From CAYUXF01 sp964448755 (lineage in GTDB: Bacteria; Margulisbacteria; Termititenacia; Termititenacales; CAYUXF01): a DNA stretch of 9,151 nt. The stretch lies in contig CAYUXF010000063.1 of assembly GCA_964448755.1 (NCBI GenBank), forward strand, positions 1 through 9,151. The letters are read 5' to 3'. A program made the translations under genes and the position numbers. The notes under the pieces are model-generated. The model did no database searches. It was not told the DNA's origin and saw only the letters and a list, made by a program, of their open reading frames with translations. The first letter of the stretch is position 1; each line of letters starts with the position of its first letter. Shown piece after piece: positions 6,784-9,151 of the stretch.

Positions 6784-7565
6784 TCAACGACAGCAAATAT
6801 TTAAAAAAAATTATCAAACTGGCCGGACAGGCCATCGGCGATTTTAATATGATCGACAATAATGATCATATTTTAGTCTGTCTTTCCGGCGGCAAAGACT
6901 CCTGGACACTATTACAGGTTTTACAAATTCTGCAAAAAAAAGCACCAGTCAAATTCAAGTTAACCGCACTTAATATTGATCCCGGCTTTAAAAATTATCA
7001 AGCCGATCGCATAAAAGAGTACTGCCAAAAAAACAATATTAAATTACAGCAAATAAAAACAACTATTCAGGAGATCATTATTGAAAATAAACGGCCGGGA
7101 ACTTCTTTTTGTTCTTTTTGTGCCCGCCTTCGGCGCGGTTCTATTTACAGTACCGCTAAAAAATTAAAAATAACCAAAATAGCACTCGGACACCATCTGG
7201 ACGATCTCTGCGAAACAGTTTTGTTAAATTTATTTTTCAGCGGCCAACTCAAGGCCATGGCGCCAATTATGCAAACCGACGATCTCGAGCATCTGGTCAT
7301 TAGACCGCTCTGCTATGTTCCAGAAAATCTAATAACTGAACACATCAAACAGACCGACTTTCCACTGATCAGCTGCGCCTGCGGTAAGCACAATACCTCA
7401 CAGCAAAGAATAAAAATGAAAAACCTGATCAAAGAACTCAGCATTGAAATACCGGATATCCGGAGCAATATGTTCAAGGCAATGTCGCATGTCATCAAAA
7501 CACATCTCCTCGACCGCGAGCTGTTCGATTTTGAAAGCCTAAACAAAAAGGTAATCACGCTATGA
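6780..7565 (+). CDS. ttcA: tRNA 2-thiocytidine(32) synthetase TtcA
   Basis: PP-loop ATPase that thiolates cytidine 32 of certain tRNAs using an Fe-S cluster; cytoplasmic. The 261 residues match the E. coli protein along their length but are shorter (about 311 there). Visible motifs are PP-loop SGGKDS (36-41), the cluster cysteines Cys111 and Cys114 in CSFCARLRRG, GHHLDD (137-142), VIRPLCYVPE (173-182), and the third cluster cysteine region SCACGK (198-203), then QQR and the C-terminal LFDFE (248-252). The last site has CxC spacing where E. coli has CxxC; Cys201, next to the Gly, should be the ligand. It starts inside the transglutaminase stop (ATGA) with only a weak GAG upstream and ends in another ATGA shared with yjbQ, so all three are probably co-translated. 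Confidence 0.93.
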   Translation: MINDSKYLKKIIKLAGQAIGDFNMIDNNDHILVCLSGGKDSWTLLQVLQILQKKAPVKFKLTALNIDPGFKNYQADRIKEYCQKNNIKLQQIKTTIQEIIIENKRPGTSFCSFCARLRRGSIYSTAKKLKITKIALGHHLDDLCETVLLNLFFSGQLKAMAPIMQTDDLEHLVIRPLCYVPENLITEHIKQTDFPLISCACGKHNTSQQRIKMKNLIKELSIEIPDIRSNMFKAMSHVIKTHLLDRELFDFESLNKKVITL

Positions 7566-7960
7566 AAACTATCACTATTACTAGCAATACCAGAACGCAG
7601 ATAATAGATATCACCGCGCAAATACAGAAAACAATTAAAGAACAAAACTGGCAAAGCGGTATTCTTACGCTCTACTCACCGCACACCACCGCGGCAATTT
7701 CGGTCAACGAGAACGCCGACCCCGCTGTCAAAAAAGACATGAACGGTTTTTTAAAGAAATTGATCCCGCAGGAGAGCGGTTTTTCTCATCTGGAGGGAAA
7801 TTCTGACGCACACATCAAAGGGTCTCTGGTCGGTTTTTCGCAGACATTTATTGTAGAAAACACCAGTCTAAAACTCGGCACCTGGCAGGGAATTTATTTT
7901 ATGGAATTCGACGGTCCGCGGCAGCGCGAAGTGTGGCTGAAATTTATCAGCGAAAAATAA
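7562..7960 (+). CDS. yjbQ: YjbQ/UPF0047 family protein
   Basis: Small cytoplasmic protein of the UPF0047 family, 132 residues, full length. Family signatures are all present: SPHTTAAISVNENADPAV (39-56) with His41, Glu50 and Asp53; SHLEGNSDAHIKGSLVG (75-91) with His76 and His84; LKLGTWQGIYFMEFDGPRQR (103-122). Such proteins are often annotated as secondary thiamine-phosphate synthases because E. coli YjbQ has a weak activity of that kind; the true role is unsettled. It starts in an ATGA overlap with ttcA, with AAAGG (7547-7551 area) about 10 bases upstream. No thiamine genes are nearby. No GC-rich terminator hairpin is visible after the stop. Confidence 0.94.
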   Translation: MKTITITSNTRTQIIDITAQIQKTIKEQNWQSGILTLYSPHTTAAISVNENADPAVKKDMNGFLKKLIPQESGFSHLEGNSDAHIKGSLVGFSQTFIVENTSLKLGTWQGIYFMEFDGPRQREVWLKFISEK

Positions 7961-8067
7961 TAAAATTTATACTTAATACTCAACACATATTTTTTTGCAA
8001 TAAATAAACAAAAACCACGATAAAAAGCTACTAATTTATAGATTTGGCAAAAACAGTAAATCACAAG

Positions 8068-8097
8068 TTGTATCTGTATTACCAATAGGAGTATAAT
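8068..8097 (+). promoter_or_regulatory. Candidate sigma-70-type promoter
   Basis: TTGTAT (8068-8073), an 18-base spacer, then a perfect TATAAT (8092-8097). This is the best promoter match seen in the window. Transcription would start near 8104, inside the first codons of the following gene if GTG 8099 is its start. The rest of the 7961-8098 gap is AT-rich with no recognisable RNA gene or terminator. Confidence 0.4.
8087..8091 (+). promoter_or_regulatory. Ribosome binding site AGGAG for a GTG start
   Basis: AGGAG lies seven bases before the GTG at 8099, ideal spacing, and supports that start. It shares its last base region with the TATAAT of the candidate promoter, so the two readings compete: a message starting near 8104 would lack this site. 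Confidence 0.55.
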
Positions 8098-8098
8098 A

Positions 8099-8668
8099 GT
8101 GTTTGGGAAATTATTAGATTTTGCTATAGATTTAAGTAAGCTTAAATTTAAAAAGACAAATATCGGAGTTCAGGCTATGGGTTACAATTTAAATATTAAA
8201 ACATTAGCAGCCCAGATTGAAACTATCACTTATGGCAAAGATAGTTTTGCAATGAATTCTGAAATTAGTTTTGCAGAAAATCTTGCACTTTTAGCAAAAG
8301 ACTCGACTATTAGCGATACACACCATAAACACTTAATTGCATTAGAAATATATGAGAATTTTATAGAAAAAACAAAAAATATAGCTAAAATTGTAGAAAT
8401 GATAAAACAATTACGTAATTTTACAAATGATAATGATGTAGTAAATAAATTTTTATTTATTGCAACCGGAAAAAAAATTATTGACGAAAACTTATATCAA
8501 AACCCTGATGAAAAACAAAAACATATATTACTTGCTACTGAAATGAACGATGTTTATAAACATTCTGAATATCCACAGGATATTCAGCGCAGTTTAGGCA
8601 AAGGTAAAGGAACCGGCTTTGATTTAATACTTGAAATTGTCAGTCCAATAAGAAAAGTAGATCATTAA
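8099..8668 (+). CDS. Unrecognised AT-rich 189-residue protein
   Basis: I do not recognise this protein. It is Lys-, Ile- and Asn-rich, apparently mostly alpha-helical (for example about 76-123), with no signal peptide, membrane segment or catalytic motif I can name. It ends with a Gly/Lys-rich patch, SLGKGKGTG (165-173), then a hydrophobic FDLILEIV. An uninterrupted 190-codon frame behind a strong AGGAG supports a real gene. Start choice is open: GTG 8099 (AGGAG, 7-base spacing) or ATG 8177, which has GGAG at 8165-8168 eight bases before it and would give 163 residues. Base composition is much more AT-rich than the operon upstream (17 G/C in bases 8221-8280 against 35 in 1141-1200), hinting at separate origin. 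Its 3' end overlaps the converging HD-type gene by 29 bases. Confidence 0.7.
   Translation: MFGKLLDFAIDLSKLKFKKTNIGVQAMGYNLNIKTLAAQIETITYGKDSFAMNSEISFAENLALLAKDSTISDTHHKHLIALEIYENFIEKTKNIAKIVEMIKQLRNFTNDNDVVNKFLFIATGKKIIDENLYQNPDEKQKHILLATEMNDVYKHSEYPQDIQRSLGKGKGTGFDLILEIVSPIRKVDH
8165..8168 (+). promoter_or_regulatory. Alternative ribosome binding site GGAG
   Basis: GGAG lies eight bases before the in-frame ATG at 8177 (codon 27 of the long form). It offers a start compatible with transcription from the TTGTAT/TATAAT promoter near 8104. Confidence 0.4.
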
Positions 8669-9151
8669 CAAGATTCTGCAATCTTGAATCTATTTTATTT
8701 GCCTTCTTACTTATATCTTTCTCTAAAATATCTCTAATTTTTCTATGTGGCATATCTTCACGATAAACACGTTTTTCATACATAGCATTAAATCTGTCAA
8801 TAACTATCAGGATTTGGATTTCATATGGAATATCTTCTCCTTTAAAACCAAACATTCCCTCCCCGACATTATCTTCATGATGCAAAAGAGCAAACTGCTG
8901 AAAGTTTTTGTAAATATCTAAATAATCTCTTAAATTTCCCGGCAATTTAAATAATTCCAGAATAATATCTCCATTGTTTGTATGATCCATTTTTGTCTGT
9001 TCAAAATCAGCAATTTCTTTTAATAGTTCCAACGAAGCGGTTTCTTCATCAATTGACCAATAGTCTGTTGGATTGTCCAAAAACATTGCCCTGCTGGCAA
9101 AGAGCTTGCCGATATCATGAATTAACGAAGCACGTTCTAATAATAAAGTTT
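8640..9151 (-). CDS. HD-GYP-like phosphohydrolase, C-terminal part (runs off right edge)
   Basis: The frame is open to the window edge, so the N-terminal part is missing; 169 residues are visible, and the Met at 9086 is internal. Counting from the first whole codon: ASLIHDIGKL (7-16) is the HD metal motif (His11-Asp12); DHTNNGDIIL (55-64) matches the family's HPxxGxxIL; LLHHED (88-93) gives the two further His; GFKGEDIPYEIQILIVIDRFNAM (101-123) matches the family's GLKGEEIP...VaDvFDAL. HD-GYP domains hydrolyse cyclic-di-GMP or related nucleotides. Here the DGSGYP stretch reads VGEGMF and is about one residue shorter, so Tyr-Pro and the Asp are lost while the metal-binding His residues are kept. 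Substrate may differ from c-di-GMP. The 3' part is AT-rich like the converging unknown gene, while bases 9061-9151 look like the rest of the window. Confidence 0.82.
   Translation of the reverse strand, partial: TLLLERASLIHDIGKLFASRAMFLDNPTDYWSIDEETASLELLKEIADFEQTKMDHTNNGDIILELFKLPGNLRDYLDIYKNFQQFALLHHEDNVGEGMFGFKGEDIPYEIQILIVIDRFNAMYEKRVYREDMPHRKIRDILEKDISKKANKIDSRLQNLVNDLLFLLD

Noticed and set aside
7313..7654. A 113-codon minus-strand frame opposite ttcA and yjbQ
   Set aside because: Shadow of two well-identified genes on the other strand, with no family resemblance.
7894..8085. A 63-codon minus-strand frame across the end of yjbQ and the gap
   Set aside because: Low-complexity Phe/Tyr-rich translation of AT-rich DNA, mostly antisense or intergenic.

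Overview
The window reads as chromosomal DNA from a bacterium of moderate to low GC content, gene-dense, with several 4-base ATGA overlaps. It carries type IV pilus/type II secretion motor genes, a Xer recombinase, a TtcA tRNA thiolase and a YjbQ protein. This mix is widespread in Gram-negative-type bacteria and in many uncultured phyla. I cannot name the organism from sequence alone. No phage, IS element, CRISPR array, rRNA or tRNA is visible.

Layout. (1) Bases 1-2690 (+): a GspE/PilB assembly ATPase whose 5' end lies outside the window, coupled by ATGA to a short GspF/PilC platform protein. (2) 2691-4169 (+): an operator-like palindrome and possible promoter, then a small M15-type peptidase-like protein with an altered zinc-site residue, then a complete XerC-type tyrosine recombinase 1 base later. 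(3) 4171-5202 (-): a membrane-anchored protein ending in MORN-like repeats, tail to tail with xerC with one base between the stop codons. (4) 5203-5463: a gene-free spacer holding a composite palindromic repeat of about 124 bases with four small hairpins and a textbook four-tract G-quadruplex motif. (5) 5464-7960 (+): an exported transglutaminase-like protein, TtcA and YjbQ, each joined to the next by an ATGA overlap. (6) 7961-9151: visibly AT-richer DNA with an unrecognised 189-residue protein (+) and, converging on it with a 29-base overlap, the C-terminal part of an HD-GYP-like phosphohydrolase (-) that runs off the right edge.

How the genes fit together. GspE and GspF are the cytoplasmic motor and inner-membrane platform of a pilus or secretion machine; no pilin-like gene follows them here, so the rest of the machine must be elsewhere. 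TtcA modifies tRNA, XerC resolves chromosome dimers, and the transglutaminase-like and MORN proteins look like envelope proteins of unknown role. These are mostly housekeeping or envelope functions; I do not see a convincing new defence or mobile system. The points most worth a second look are the hairpin/G-quadruplex repeat, the Asp-to-His change in the M15 zinc motif, the degenerate GYP motif, and the AT-rich unknown gene with two competing starts.
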